This document shows positions 48,381 to 57,206 of a stretch of 64,000 bases of DNA, piece after piece; the first letter of the stretch is position 1; every line of letters begins with the position of its first letter. The stretch is from Alterisphingorhabdus sp038748365. GTDB taxonomy: Bacteria; Pseudomonadota; Alphaproteobacteria; Sphingomonadales; Sphingomonadaceae. The notes beneath the pieces were generated by a model. It was not told the origin of the DNA, searched no databases, and worked only from the letters and a program-made list of their open reading frames with translations. The stretch lies in contig JBCDIZ010000005.1 of the NCBI GenBank assembly GCA_038748365.1, positions 171,087 to 235,086 of the forward strand, in the 5' to 3' direction. The translations under genes were made by a program, and so were the position numbers.

Positions 48381-51032
48381 ATGACTTCGACCAATGACAT
48401 TAGGCAGAGCTTCCTCGATTTCTTTGAAGGCAAGGGCCACAAGCCCATCGCCTCTGCGCCGCTGATCCCGCAGGCGGACCCGACATTGATGTTCGTCAAT
48501 GCCGGAATGGTACCGTTCAAAAATGTGTTTACCGGCCTCGAAAGCGCGCCCGCGCCATGCGCTACCTCATCGCAGAAATGTGTTCGCGCTGGCGGTAAGC
48601 ATAATGATCTCGACAATGTCGGCTATACCGCGCGCCATCACACGTTTTTCGAGATGCTCGGCAATTTCTCCTTTGGCGATTATTTCAAGGAAGACGCGAT
48701 CAGCCATGCCTGGGAATTGCTGACCAAAGTCTGGGGCATTGCATCCGACAAGCTGACAGTAACTGTCTATCATGATGACGATGAGGCGTTCGAATTATGG
48801 CAGCGCATTTCCGGCCTGCCCGATGAGCGCATTATCCGCATCGCCACCGATGATAATTTCTGGTCGATGGGTGATACCGGCCCCTGCGGCCCGTGCAGCG
48901 AGATTTTCTATGATCATGGCGATCATATCTCCGGTGGTCCTCCGGGCAGTCCGGATGAGGATGGCGACCGCTTTGTCGAGATATGGAATCTCGTCTTCAT
49001 GCAATATGATCGCGACGGCGAGGGCACGCTCAACCCGCTGCCAAAGCCGAGCATCGACACCGGCATGGGGCTGGAGCGCATCGCCGCGGTATTGCAGGGG
49101 ACGCACGACAATTATCGTACCGACACATTCGAGGAGCTGATCAGCGCCTCGGTACGCCTCACCGGCTCAGATGATACGGATAATGCCGGCCATCGTATTA
49201 TCGCCGACCATTTGCGCTCGACCAGCTTCCTCATCGCTGATGGTGTTCTGCCCGCAAATGAGGGGCGCGGCTATGTGCTGCGCCGTATCATGCGCCGCGC
49301 CATGCGCCATGCGCATTTGCTCGGCGCGTCCGAGCCGTTGATGCATCGTCTGGTGCCGACACTGGTCAGCCAGATGGGGCAGGCCTATCCCGAACTCACG
49401 CGCGCCCAGCCGCTGATTGCTGAGACGCTCGAACGCGAGGAAATCCGCTTCCGCAAGACGCTCGACAAGGGCCTGAAGCTTCTCGACGAAGCGGTGGCTG
49501 ACCTGAAAGCAGGCGATACGCTGCCCGGCCAAACCGCTTTCAAGCTTTATGACACCTATGGCTTCCCTTATGACCTGACTGAAGATGCTCTGCGCGTACA
49601 GGATATCAGCGTTGATCGCGCCGGTTTTGATGCCGCCATGGCCGAGCAAAAAGCCGCCGCGCGCGCCGCCTGGAAAGGCTCGGGTGAAACCGCCTCGGAT
49701 GATATCTGGTTCGACATCGCCGAGCGCGAGGGCAGTACTGAATTTACAGGCTATACCGCATTGCGCGGCGATGGCGTGGTTGTCGCGCTAATCCGTGATG
49801 GCGCCGAGGTCGATGCGCTAAAGGCTGGCGATAGCGGGATATTGCTGACCAACCAGACCCCCTTTTATGGCGAGTCCGGTGGCCAGGAAGGCGATAGCGG
49901 CACAGTAGTATCCGGTGATAGCCAGATCGCCACGGTGCAAACTGTAAGCAAACCGCTAGGCCGTCTCCACGCTCACCACATCATCATGACCAATGGTGCG
50001 CTGGCGAAAAGCGATACTGTCACATTGCGTGTTGATAGCGGTCGCCGCGACCGGCTGCGCGCTAATCACAGCGCGACGCATCTGCTACATGCGGCATTGC
50101 GCAATCATTTGGGTGAGCATGTCACACAAAAGGGCAGCCTTGTTGCCGAAGACCGACTGCGTTTTGACTTTTCCCATCCTAAGGCGGTTACGCCTGAAGA
50201 GGTCGCGGCGATTCAAGCCGAGGTTAATGCCCAGATACGCGGCAACAGCGAAGTAGAGACGCGCCTCATGGCGCCGGATGATGCGGTGGCCGCCGGTGCC
50301 TTGGCGCTGTTTGGCGAGAAATATGGCGATGAGGTCCGCGTGCTTTCCATGGGTGCATGGGATGACAGCGACTATTCGGTCGAACTGTGCGGCGGCACGC
50401 ATGTTAATGCGCTCGGCGATATCGGCCTGATGCATATCGTTTCTGAAAGCGCTGTCTCAGGCGGTGTACGCCGTATCGAGGCACTGACCGGAGAGGCTGC
50501 GCGCGATTGGCTGGTGCAGCGCGACCATGCGTTACAAGAAGCCGCCAGCGCGCTCAAAACGTCTCCGGCGGAAGTTACCGAGCGCGTCGCAACACTGGTA
50601 CAGGAACGCAAAAAGCTGGAACAGGAGCTTGCCGAGAGCCGCAAGAAACTGGCGCTCGCGGGCAATGCAGGCGGCGGTGCAGACAAGCCCGCTGCGGATG
50701 AAACTGTCGGCGATATTCTTTTCCGTGGCCAACGCTTTGATGGGTTAAACCCCAAGGAACTGCGTGGCCTGCTCGACAATGCCAAGGCCGATCTGGGCAG
50801 CGGCGTTGCGGTCATGATCGCGGTCAATGATGGCCGTGCAGCCGCTGCGGTTGGTGTCACCGATGATCTGGTCGAAAGCCATAGCGCGGTCGATCTGGTG
50901 CGCGTCGCGGTGGAAGCACTGGGCGGCAAGGGCGGCGGTGGTCGTCCGGACATGGCGCAGGGCGGTGGTCCCAATGGCGATGCGGCGGATACAGCATTGG
51001 CGGCTGTTCGTACGGCGATTGCGGAAGATTAG
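48381..51032 (+). CDS. alaS: Alanyl-tRNA synthetase
   Basis: Charges tRNA-Ala. The 883-residue chain has the class II catalytic core (MTSTNDIRQSFLDFFEGKGH, then TARHHTFFEMLGNFSFGDYF), the editing domain with zinc ligands in RANHSATHLLHAALR and CGGTHV, and the C-terminal coiled region and C-Ala domain with RFDGLNPKELRGLL and GGKGGGGRPDMAQGGG. Length is normal (E. coli 876). The ATG at 48381 gives the usual N-terminus. A family B repeat follows the stop. Confidence 0.97.
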   Translation: MTSTNDIRQSFLDFFEGKGHKPIASAPLIPQADPTLMFVNAGMVPFKNVFTGLESAPAPCATSSQKCVRAGGKHNDLDNVGYTARHHTFFEMLGNFSFGDYFKEDAISHAWELLTKVWGIASDKLTVTVYHDDDEAFELWQRISGLPDERIIRIATDDNFWSMGDTGPCGPCSEIFYDHGDHISGGPPGSPDEDGDRFVEIWNLVFMQYDRDGEGTLNPLPKPSIDTGMGLERIAAVLQGTHDNYRTDTFEELISASVRLTGSDDTDNAGHRIIADHLRSTSFLIADGVLPANEGRGYVLRRIMRRAMRHAHLLGASEPLMHRLVPTLVSQMGQAYPELTRAQPLIAETLEREEIRFRKTLDKGLKLLDEAVADLKAGDTLPGQTAFKLYDTYGFPYDLTEDALRVQDISVDRAGFDAAMAEQKAAARAAWKGSGETASDDIWFDIAEREGSTEFTGYTALRGDGVVVALIRDGAEVDALKAGDSGILLTNQTPFYGESGGQEGDSGTVVSGDSQIATVQTVSKPLGRLHAHHIIMTNGALAKSDTVTLRVDSGRRDRLRANHSATHLLHAALRNHLGEHVTQKGSLVAEDRLRFDFSHPKAVTPEEVAAIQAEVNAQIRGNSEVETRLMAPDDAVAAGALALFGEKYGDEVRVLSMGAWDDSDYSVELCGGTHVNALGDIGLMHIVSESAVSGGVRRIEALTGEAARDWLVQRDHALQEAASALKTSPAEVTERVATLVQERKKLEQELAESRKKLALAGNAGGGADKPAADETVGDILFRGQRFDGLNPKELRGLLDNAKADLGSGVAVMIAVNDGRAAAAVGVTDDLVESHSAVDLVRVAVEALGGKGGGGRPDMAQGGGPNGDAADTALAAVRTAIAED

Positions 51033-51045
51033 AGGCCTATTAATA

Positions 51046-51124
51046 CCGTCCGGGCTGAGCTTGTCGAAGCCCTGTACTTTCTTGCAAGTAAAGACCGGCC
51101 CTTCGACAAGCTCAGGGTGAACGG
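51046..51124. repeat. Family B palindromic repeat
   Basis: A 79-base element, cgggctgagcttgtcgaagc on the left and cccttcgacaagctcagggt on the right. It is nearly identical in the arms to the copy inside the molybdopterin gene at 5217-5296, and differs in the centre (tactttcttgcaagtaaaga against tcctttcttggaagtggaag). Confidence 0.92.
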
Positions 51125-51186
51125 TAATATAAGCGTAAGTCCTAAGCCCATAGCCTTTCCAGAAAACCCTCGTTAAGACACACCTC

Positions 51187-51582
51187 ATGTCCGCAATCTC
51201 CCTCGGTAATGCAACACTATTGGTCGCTCTTGGCGGCGGTTTGGGCGCTGCCGGGCGCTTTCATTTAGGGCGTTTGGCATTGCAGTTTTTCGGGCCGGGA
51301 TGGCCTTGGGGCACGCTGATTGCCAATGTTAGCGGCGGCTTCCTGATGGGCTGTCTTGTCGGCATATTGGCGCAGCAGGCCAGCGGCGGCGAGAGCTGGC
51401 GTTTGCTGATTGGTGTCGGTTTGCTCGGTGGTTTCACTACTTTTTCTGCTTTTTCACTGGAAACCGCCAATATGGTGATGCGCGGCGAATGGGGCGTTGC
51501 GGCGGGTTATGCGCTGCTGTCGGTGATCGCCTCTGTGGCCGCGCTGTTCGGCGGACTGATGCTGGCGAGGCTCTGGGCATGA
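51187..51582 (+). CDS. fluC: Fluoride ion channel FluC (CrcB)
   Basis: Exports fluoride across the inner membrane as a dual-topology dimer. 131 residues with four hydrophobic segments. The family motif GGFTTFSAFSLE and N-terminal GGGLGAAGRF are present, and WGTLIANVSGGFLMG is the second helix. No fluoride riboswitch is evident in the 60 bases before the ATG, where a family B repeat lies. It opens an operon: the pseudouridine synthase start overlaps its stop (ATGA). Confidence 0.93.
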   Translation: MSAISLGNATLLVALGGGLGAAGRFHLGRLALQFFGPGWPWGTLIANVSGGFLMGCLVGILAQQASGGESWRLLIGVGLLGGFTTFSAFSLETANMVMRGEWGVAAGYALLSVIASVAALFGGLMLARLWA

Positions 51583-52808
51583 GCGAGAATGCCCAGACGC
51601 CGCGGGTGCGCGAATTCCGCATTGGCAAGGACGATGATGATATTCGCGTCGATCGCTGGTTTGCGCGGCATATGGGGCATATCGGCTTTGGCACCATCTC
51701 CAAATGGGCGCGTACCGGCCAGATCCGCGTCAATGGCCGCCGGGTAGCGCCTGGGGATCGGCTCAGCACCGGCCAACTGTTGCGGGTGCCGCCTGAAGAC
51801 CCCGATCATAAGCGCCGCGCCGCGCGTCCGGTGCGTGAGCTTTCCGATGACGACAAGGCGCTGGCCGAAAGCCTGATTATCGAGACAACCAAATCGGCGA
51901 TCATCCTCAACAAACCGCCGGGGCTGGCGACACAGGGCGGCAGCAAGACCTATCGCCATATTGATGGCCTGCTTGATGCCTATCGCGATGGCGATGACCC
52001 GCGTCCGCGTCTGGTGCATCGGCTTGATAAGGATACATCGGGCGTATTGCTGATCGCGCGGACGCCGGGCAGCGCGGCATTTTTCTCCAAGCGCTTTTCG
52101 GGTCGCTCGGCAAAGAAAGTCTATTGGGCGCTGGTTATGGGTCTGCCGGAAATCCGCGAGGGGCAGATTGATCTGCCGCTGGCGAAGCAACCGGGCACGG
52201 GCGGCGAGAAAATGTATGTCGATCATGAACAGGGTCAGCCGAGCCGCAGCCGCTATCGCGTGATTGAACATGCTGGCGGCAAGGTAAGCTGGGTTGAGCT
52301 GCACCCGCTGACCGGACGTACGCACCAGCTGCGCGTGCATATGGCGGCGATTGGCCATCCGATTGTCGGCGATGCGAAATATGGCGGCAAGGAAGCCTAT
52401 GTCACCGGCCCGGTGAGCCGCAAAATGCATCTGCATGCGCGGCGATTGGTGATTGAGCAGCCCGAGGGCCATCGCATCGATGTGCAGGCCGAACTGCCGC
52501 CGCATTTTGCCGAGACGATGGAGAGCATGGGCTTTGATCTGGAATTGGGCGATGCCTTTGATCCGGTTGATAGCGAGCCGCTGCCTGATCGTGCCAACCA
52601 GAAGCGCCGAGATAAACAAAGGGCCAAGGCGCATGCCAAACAGGTGCGCAAGGCACGGCGTGGCGAACGCCGCAGTCGCAGCACATCGGCCGCGAGTGCG
52701 GCCAAGGCCAAGGCGGGCAAAAAGCCGGGACGCAAACCGGCGACGCGGGGCAAAGCGGCGGCCAAAAAACGGCCTGCGCGCAATGCACCGAAGGGCAGGC
52801 GCGGTTGA
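51579..52808 (+). CDS. RluC/RluD-type pseudouridine synthase with long basic tail
   Basis: Converts uridine to pseudouridine in 23S rRNA. The S4 RNA-binding domain is at about residues 20-75 (RWFARHMGHIGFGTISKWARTG), the catalytic aspartate is Asp150 in VHRLDKDTSG, and LHPLTGRTHQLRVHMA is the family motif. After about residue 345 a tail of some 65 residues is made almost only of Lys, Arg, Ala, Gly and Pro; it is likely a disordered RNA-binding extension. I start at the ATG 51579 that overlaps the fluC stop; the longer frame runs inside fluC. Which uridine it modifies is not certain; RluC is more likely than RluD. Confidence 0.9.
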   Translation: MSENAQTPRVREFRIGKDDDDIRVDRWFARHMGHIGFGTISKWARTGQIRVNGRRVAPGDRLSTGQLLRVPPEDPDHKRRAARPVRELSDDDKALAESLIIETTKSAIILNKPPGLATQGGSKTYRHIDGLLDAYRDGDDPRPRLVHRLDKDTSGVLLIARTPGSAAFFSKRFSGRSAKKVYWALVMGLPEIREGQIDLPLAKQPGTGGEKMYVDHEQGQPSRSRYRVIEHAGGKVSWVELHPLTGRTHQLRVHMAAIGHPIVGDAKYGGKEAYVTGPVSRKMHLHARRLVIEQPEGHRIDVQAELPPHFAETMESMGFDLELGDAFDPVDSEPLPDRANQKRRDKQRAKAHAKQVRKARRGERRSRSTSAASAAKAKAGKKPGRKPATRGKAAAKKRPARNAPKGRRG

Positions 52809-53416
52809 TGCATCCCGATCGCAGCTTCCATATCACCGACCGCGATCTGATGCGGCACTGGGTCGAGGAGATCGGCTTCGGCATGGTCTTCGCCCAGACG
52901 CCCAATGGCCCGCGTGTTGCGCATATTCCAGTGTTGTTTGAGGGGCCGGACACGCTAGAATTTCATCTGTCACGCGGCAATGCGCTGACCCGGTACATCA
53001 CCGAGGGCGATGCTCTATTCGTCGTCAACGGGCCGGACAGCTATATCAGCGCCAACTGGTATGACATCCCCGATCAGGTGCCGACCTGGAACTATTTGAG
53101 TATCGAATTAGAGGGCACAGTCAGCCGGATTGAGCGCGACGTGATGCCCGATTTGATTGATCAGGTTACCGCGTATCATGAAGCCAAGGCTGGCGAAGAC
53201 CCGCCCTGGACTCGCGATAAAATGGCGCCGGATAAATTTGAGGGCATGCTGCAGGGGATTGTCGGCTTTCGTATGGCAATTAAAGCATGGCGCGGCACCG
53301 CCAAGCTGAGCCAGAACAAGCTTGAAGCGACGCGATTGGCGGCGGCTGATAAGGTGGCTGCCAGCGGGCGCAAGGCTATGGCGATGCTGATGCGCAATGT
53401 GGAGGGTGATGGGTGA
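52808..53416 (+). CDS. FMN-binding negative regulator family (PaiB-like)
   Basis: A 202-residue protein of the PaiB family, split-barrel flavin-binding fold. The family pattern VAHIPVLFEGPDTLEFHLSRGN, GPDSYISANWY and VPTWNYLSIELEG, ending KLSQNK, is clear. In Bacillus PaiB is linked to control of sporulation and protease genes; in proteobacteria the role is unknown. The ATG at 52808 overlaps the previous stop by one base (TGATG), and the next gene overlaps its end (GTGA). Confidence 0.88.
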   Translation: MHPDRSFHITDRDLMRHWVEEIGFGMVFAQTPNGPRVAHIPVLFEGPDTLEFHLSRGNALTRYITEGDALFVVNGPDSYISANWYDIPDQVPTWNYLSIELEGTVSRIERDVMPDLIDQVTAYHEAKAGEDPPWTRDKMAPDKFEGMLQGIVGFRMAIKAWRGTAKLSQNKLEATRLAAADKVAASGRKAMAMLMRNVEGDG

Positions 53417-54081
53417 CGCGTCTGGCGATATTCGATTGCGATGGCACCATGGTTGATGGTCAAGCCAATATCTGCACCGCGATGGAGCAGGCGTTTGTAG
53501 CTGAGAAACTCACACCACCAGACCATCATCTGACGCGGCGGATTGTCGGCCTGTCGCTGATCGAGGCAATGCGTCGGCTTGCGCCCGAACCGGATGAAGC
53601 GCTGCACGAACGGCTTGCGGACAATTATCGTCAGGCGTTTCAGGCCTTGCGCGCAAAGGGGGATCAGACCGAGCCGCTTTATGAAGGACTGATTGAGCTT
53701 CTGGAAAAACTGCGCGGGGCGGAGTGGCTCTGCGCTGTGGCTACCGGTAAATCTGATCGGGGTCTAAAATTTGTGGTCGAGCATTATGGCATCGCCGACC
53801 ATTTTGTCAGCCTGCAGACCGCAGATCGCCATCCTTCCAAGCCGCATCCATCGATGATTATGCAGGCGCTTGATGATGCCGGGGCTGAGGCCGCTGATGC
53901 GGTTATGATTGGCGACACCAGCTTTGATATTGAAATGGCGATCAATGCCGGGGTGCGCGCTATTGGCGTCGACTGGGGCTATCATGATGCGCATGAACTG
54001 CATGCAGCAGGAGCGGAGCAAGTGGTAGCCAGCATGGATGCGCTGTTTGATGCGCTGATGGAAGAACCACGACATGGATGA
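53413..54081 (+). CDS. HAD-IA hydrolase, phosphoglycolate phosphatase-like
   Basis: A 222-residue haloacid dehalogenase-type phosphatase. The nucleophile and acid are Asp8 and Asp10 in FDCDGTMVDG, then VATGKSDRG, the lysine in SKPHPSM and the metal ligand in GDTSFDIEMA. It resembles phosphoglycolate phosphatase and the pyrophosphatase PpaX in layout; substrate is not certain. A GTG start at 53413 overlaps the previous stop (GTGA). The next gene begins 8 bases before its end. Confidence 0.87.
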   Translation: MTRLAIFDCDGTMVDGQANICTAMEQAFVAEKLTPPDHHLTRRIVGLSLIEAMRRLAPEPDEALHERLADNYRQAFQALRAKGDQTEPLYEGLIELLEKLRGAEWLCAVATGKSDRGLKFVVEHYGIADHFVSLQTADRHPSKPHPSMIMQALDDAGAEAADAVMIGDTSFDIEMAINAGVRAIGVDWGYHDAHELHAAGAEQVVASMDALFDALMEEPRHG

Positions 54082-54301
54082 GGATATCGCCAAAAAGCGC
54101 TTTGCGATTATCAGCATGGTGCGACTGGGCAGTGCGGCATTGGTGCTGATCGGGCTTTTGCGGATTAACAAGGTGATTGACTGGATACCGGAGATGCTCG
54201 GCTTTCTGTCACTCGCTTTCGGGCTGGCGGTGTTTTTCTTCATCCCCGTGGTGCTAGTGCGGCGCTGGCGCACACCGCCTGAGGATGTATCGAAACAATG
54301 A
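54074..54301 (+). CDS. Small two-helix membrane protein
   Basis: A 75-residue protein with two hydrophobic segments (about residues 13-29 and 39-62) and a basic end VRRWRTPPEDVSKQ. It overlaps the HAD gene by 8 bases and the ATP12 gene by 4 bases (ATGA), so it is a real translated member of the operon. No family recognised. Confidence 0.75.
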   Translation: MDEDIAKKRFAIISMVRLGSAALVLIGLLRINKVIDWIPEMLGFLSLAFGLAVFFFIPVVLVRRWRTPPEDVSKQ

Positions 54302-55035
54302 CTGTGAAAACGCTGACCCAAGAGTCCCAAAATCCGCGCGCCAAACGCTTCTATAAAGAGGTGTCACTCGGCGAATCCGATGGAGATTATGCGATATTGC
54401 TGGATGGCCGCGCGGTGAAGACTCCGCTCAAACGGGCGCTGTCTGTTCCGTCTCAGCGACTGGCCGAGCTGGTCGCCGAAGAATGGCAGGCGCAGCAGGA
54501 TTTTATCGAACCGCAGACCATGGTGCTGACCGGTTTTTGCAATGCGGCGATTGATCATATTGCTGATCATCGTGCTGAGGTAATCAGCGCGATTGTAGGT
54601 TTTGCTGAAACCGATACGCTGTCCTATCGCGATGATCCGGATGCGCCGCTTTTCGCTAGGCAACAAGCGGTTTGGGAGCCGATTATCCGCGATCTGGAAG
54701 CGGCGCATGGGGTCGAATGGGCGCGGATATCGGGCGTGATGCCACAGCCGCAATCGCCTGACGTACTGGCATTGGCGCAGGCGGTTGTGACCGATGATGA
54801 TGCGTTTCGACTGACGGCTTTCAGCCAGATTGTCGAACTGACCGGCTCTTTTGCGCTGGCGCTTGCTTTGCGTGAAGCGCGGCAAACGGCGGATGCTGTC
54901 TGGGACGCCGCATTTCTGGAACAGCTCTGGCAGGCTGAGCAATGGGGCGAGGATGCCGAAGCGACAGCGCAATTACACACGCGGCGGGAGCGCTATGACG
55001 CGGCGGTGACGATGTGGGGGGCTTTGGCAAACTGA
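54298..55035 (+). CDS. ATP12 family F1-ATPase assembly chaperone
   Basis: A 245-residue relative of mitochondrial Atp12, which holds the F1 alpha subunit before assembly; in alphaproteobacteria it is the origin of the eukaryotic factor. The family parts RFYKEVSLGESDGDYAILLDGRAVKTP, LAELVAEEWQAQ and TDTLSYRDDPDAPLF are all seen. The last gene of the fluC operon; its ATG overlaps the previous stop. The ATP synthase genes are not in the window. A family A repeat follows directly. Confidence 0.9.
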   Translation: MTVKTLTQESQNPRAKRFYKEVSLGESDGDYAILLDGRAVKTPLKRALSVPSQRLAELVAEEWQAQQDFIEPQTMVLTGFCNAAIDHIADHRAEVISAIVGFAETDTLSYRDDPDAPLFARQQAVWEPIIRDLEAAHGVEWARISGVMPQPQSPDVLALAQAVVTDDDAFRLTAFSQIVELTGSFALALALREARQTADAVWDAAFLEQLWQAEQWGEDAEATAQLHTRRERYDAAVTMWGALAN

Positions 55036-55036
55036 T

Positions 55037-55172
55037 TCCCCTCCACCTTTAGGGGAGGGGCAGTGAGACTTGGTGAGCGAAGCGAGCTTAGTCGCAGCGG
55101 GGTGGGGGGTATCCGCTTGCGCTGTGCTTGTTAAACGCCCCCACCCCAACCCCTCCCCTGAAGGGGAGGGGC
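55037..55172. repeat. GC-rich palindromic repeat (family A)
   Basis: Runs from ccctccacctttaggggagg to cccctcccctgaaggggagg with the core agtcgcagcggggtgggggg. It lies between convergent ATP12 and hydrolase genes. Its inner segment is ggtgagcgaagcgagcttag, a self-complementary piece that differs from the one at 18428. Confidence 0.9.
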
Positions 55173-55179
55173 TAATTAC

Positions 55180-56400
55180 TCAATCCAAAGCCGCATAGAG
55201 CATCGTCTTGATTTCGCGGCGTATCGGATAGGTCGAAGATGGCATCAACTGAGTCATAAAAATCATGATCACATCCTCAACTGGATCAACAAAAAAAGCA
55301 GTCGAGAACATCCCGCCCCAATAGAAATCGCCGGTGGAACCGGGAATAGCGGTGGCCGCATTGTCAATGGTGGTGGCAAAGCCGAGACCAAATCCGGCTC
55401 CGGCATTCTCCGCCTCAGAGAACAGTGCTTTGCTGTGCTTTGTCAAATCGCCGCCGCCGGGAAGATGGTTGCTGGTCATCAGCTCCAGTGTCTTGCGGCC
55501 GATGATTCGCGCGCCGTCCAGCTGGCCATCATTGAGTAACATACGGCAGAAAAGGTGATAGTCATGCAATGTCGACAACAACCCGCCACCACCGGAATAA
55601 TAGCCCGGCTTGGGCAACCATGCGGTTTTCGCGCCGCGATCATAGGGCTTCATCTTTTCTTTGGGATCAAAAGAGTAGCTGTCGGTTACGCGGTCGATCT
55701 TTTTAGCAGGCAGTTGGAAATGCGTGTCCTCCATACCCAGCGGATTGAAGATATGCTGCTGGAAATAATCGGCCAGTGATTGGCCGGAAATCCGTTCGAT
55801 AATCGCACCGAGAACATCAGTGGAAACAGAGTAATTCCAGCTGGTTCCGGGATCAAATTGCAATGGAATCTTGGTTAGCGACGCGATGAAATGGTCGATA
55901 TCGCCGCCATCAAAACGCTCAAAGCCAAGCTTGCGATAGGCAGCATCGACGGGTGTGCGCTCCTGAAAGCTGTAGGTCAGGCCGCTGGTGTGGCGCAGCA
56001 GGTCGATAATCCGCATCGGGCTGGCCGGCGGGCGGGTGACAAAGGGCTGATCGCCACCGCCGCTTACAAACACGCCCATACCCTTCCATTCAGGTAGATA
56101 GCGATGCACCGGATCGGCCAGTGCTACCTTGCCTTGTTCTACCAGCTGCATAAACGCAACCGATGTCACCGGTTTGGTCATGCTGGCGATGCGGAAGATT
56201 GCGTCTTCGGTGAGGGCCTGACCCGGGCGCGCCTCGCCCTGGAGCGAGAGATGCGCAATCTCGTCACCACGTCCGATCAGCAGGGCCGCGTGCGGTAACA
56301 GACCGGTATCGAGATACTTGGCCTTGATAAAGGCCGGTATGCGATCGAGCAGGCTGCCATGAAAGCCGAGCGATTCAGGATCGGAAACGGTCAGGGTCAT
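55180..56400 (-). CDS. Serine hydrolase, class C beta-lactamase-like / esterase
   Basis: A 406-residue protein of the beta-lactamase/transpeptidase-like fold. The nucleophile motif SMTK is at Ser73-Lys76 and the second motif is Tyr190 in NYSVSTD. No signal peptide, so it works in the cytoplasm and is more likely an esterase (EstB-like) than a beta-lactamase. Its start overlaps the SDR stop by four bases. It is the last gene of a three-gene unit with the two SDR genes, and its substrate is probably an ester or lactone in the same catabolic pathway (inference). Confidence 0.87.
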   Translation of the reverse strand: MTLTVSDPESLGFHGSLLDRIPAFIKAKYLDTGLLPHAALLIGRGDEIAHLSLQGEARPGQALTEDAIFRIASMTKPVTSVAFMQLVEQGKVALADPVHRYLPEWKGMGVFVSGGGDQPFVTRPPASPMRIIDLLRHTSGLTYSFQERTPVDAAYRKLGFERFDGGDIDHFIASLTKIPLQFDPGTSWNYSVSTDVLGAIIERISGQSLADYFQQHIFNPLGMEDTHFQLPAKKIDRVTDSYSFDPKEKMKPYDRGAKTAWLPKPGYYSGGGGLLSTLHDYHLFCRMLLNDGQLDGARIIGRKTLELMTSNHLPGGGDLTKHSKALFSEAENAGAGFGLGFATTIDNAATAIPGSTGDFYWGGMFSTAFFVDPVEDVIMIFMTQLMPSSTYPIRREIKTMLYAALD

Positions 56401-57203
56401 GTCGCGGTCATTCCGAAGGGCTGGCGCTTATAGGGGTGTGAAGCGGACAGGCCGCCATCGACGACAAGCGCATGGCCGTTGACATAGCTGGATCGATCAG
56501 ACGCGAGGTAAAGTGCGGCCTCGGCAATTTCGTCTGGTTCGCCGCCGCGTTGCAGCGGGTTTAATTGACCAATGTCACCCTCGCGTCCGCGGCTGCGGGC
56601 ATGCTCATAGAGGAAATTGGTCATGCCGGTCTCGATCAGGCCGGGGCAAATGGCGTTGCAGCGCACATTGCTGCCGGTTAGCTGTTCTGCAGCAATCTTG
56701 ACCAGATTGATCACGCCTGCCTTGGATGCGGTATAGGCCGGGCCACCTGCGCCGGAACGCAGGCCCGCGACAGAGGCGGTTGCGATAAGCGAGCCGCCGC
56801 GATTGCCATTGGCCTTGGAGGTTTCGACAATGGCGTTGCCACCATGTTTGATCGCCAGAAACACGCCAATCAGATTGACGCGCAGGATTTTCTCCCATTC
56901 CTCGACGCTCTGATCGAAAATCCCGTCAAAGCCGCCTGAAATACCCGCATTGGCGAAGACAATATCGAGCCCGCCATGATCGGCAACGGCGCGGTCAACC
57001 AGCGCCTTCACTGATGCTTCATCCCCGGCATCTGCCTTGACGGCGGTGATATGCTCGGGCGCAAGCGCGGCGGTTTCTTCGACTGCATCGTTGATGTCGC
57101 TGGCGACGACATGCGCGCCTTCCTGCGCAAACAGCAAAGCGGCACGACGCCCAATGCCGCTACCTGCACCGGTGATGATGGCGGTCTTGTTGGTCAATTC
57201 CAT
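56397..57203 (-). CDS. Short-chain dehydrogenase/reductase (SDR) 1
   Basis: A 268-residue NAD(P)-dependent oxidoreductase of the classical SDR type. Cofactor motif TGAGSGIG at 11-18, NAG in FANAGISGG, and the catalytic Ser144, Tyr157 and Lys161 (AYTASK). The aspartate in VVASDIND after the second strand favours NAD over NADP. The C-terminus extends past the usual VDGG by about 17 residues (KRQPFGMTAT). It lies between SDR 2 upstream (3-base gap) and the hydrolase downstream (overlap). Confidence 0.9.
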   Translation of the reverse strand: MELTNKTAIITGAGSGIGRRAALLFAQEGAHVVASDINDAVEETAALAPEHITAVKADAGDEASVKALVDRAVADHGGLDIVFANAGISGGFDGIFDQSVEEWEKILRVNLIGVFLAIKHGGNAIVETSKANGNRGGSLIATASVAGLRSGAGGPAYTASKAGVINLVKIAAEQLTGSNVRCNAICPGLIETGMTNFLYEHARSRGREGDIGQLNPLQRGGEPDEIAEAALYLASDRSSYVNGHALVVDGGLSASHPYKRQPFGMTAT

Positions 57204-57206
57204 AGG

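Noticed and set aside
55180..56400. Class C hydrolase as a beta-lactamase
   Set aside because: No signal peptide and placement in an SDR operon; more in line with an esterase.
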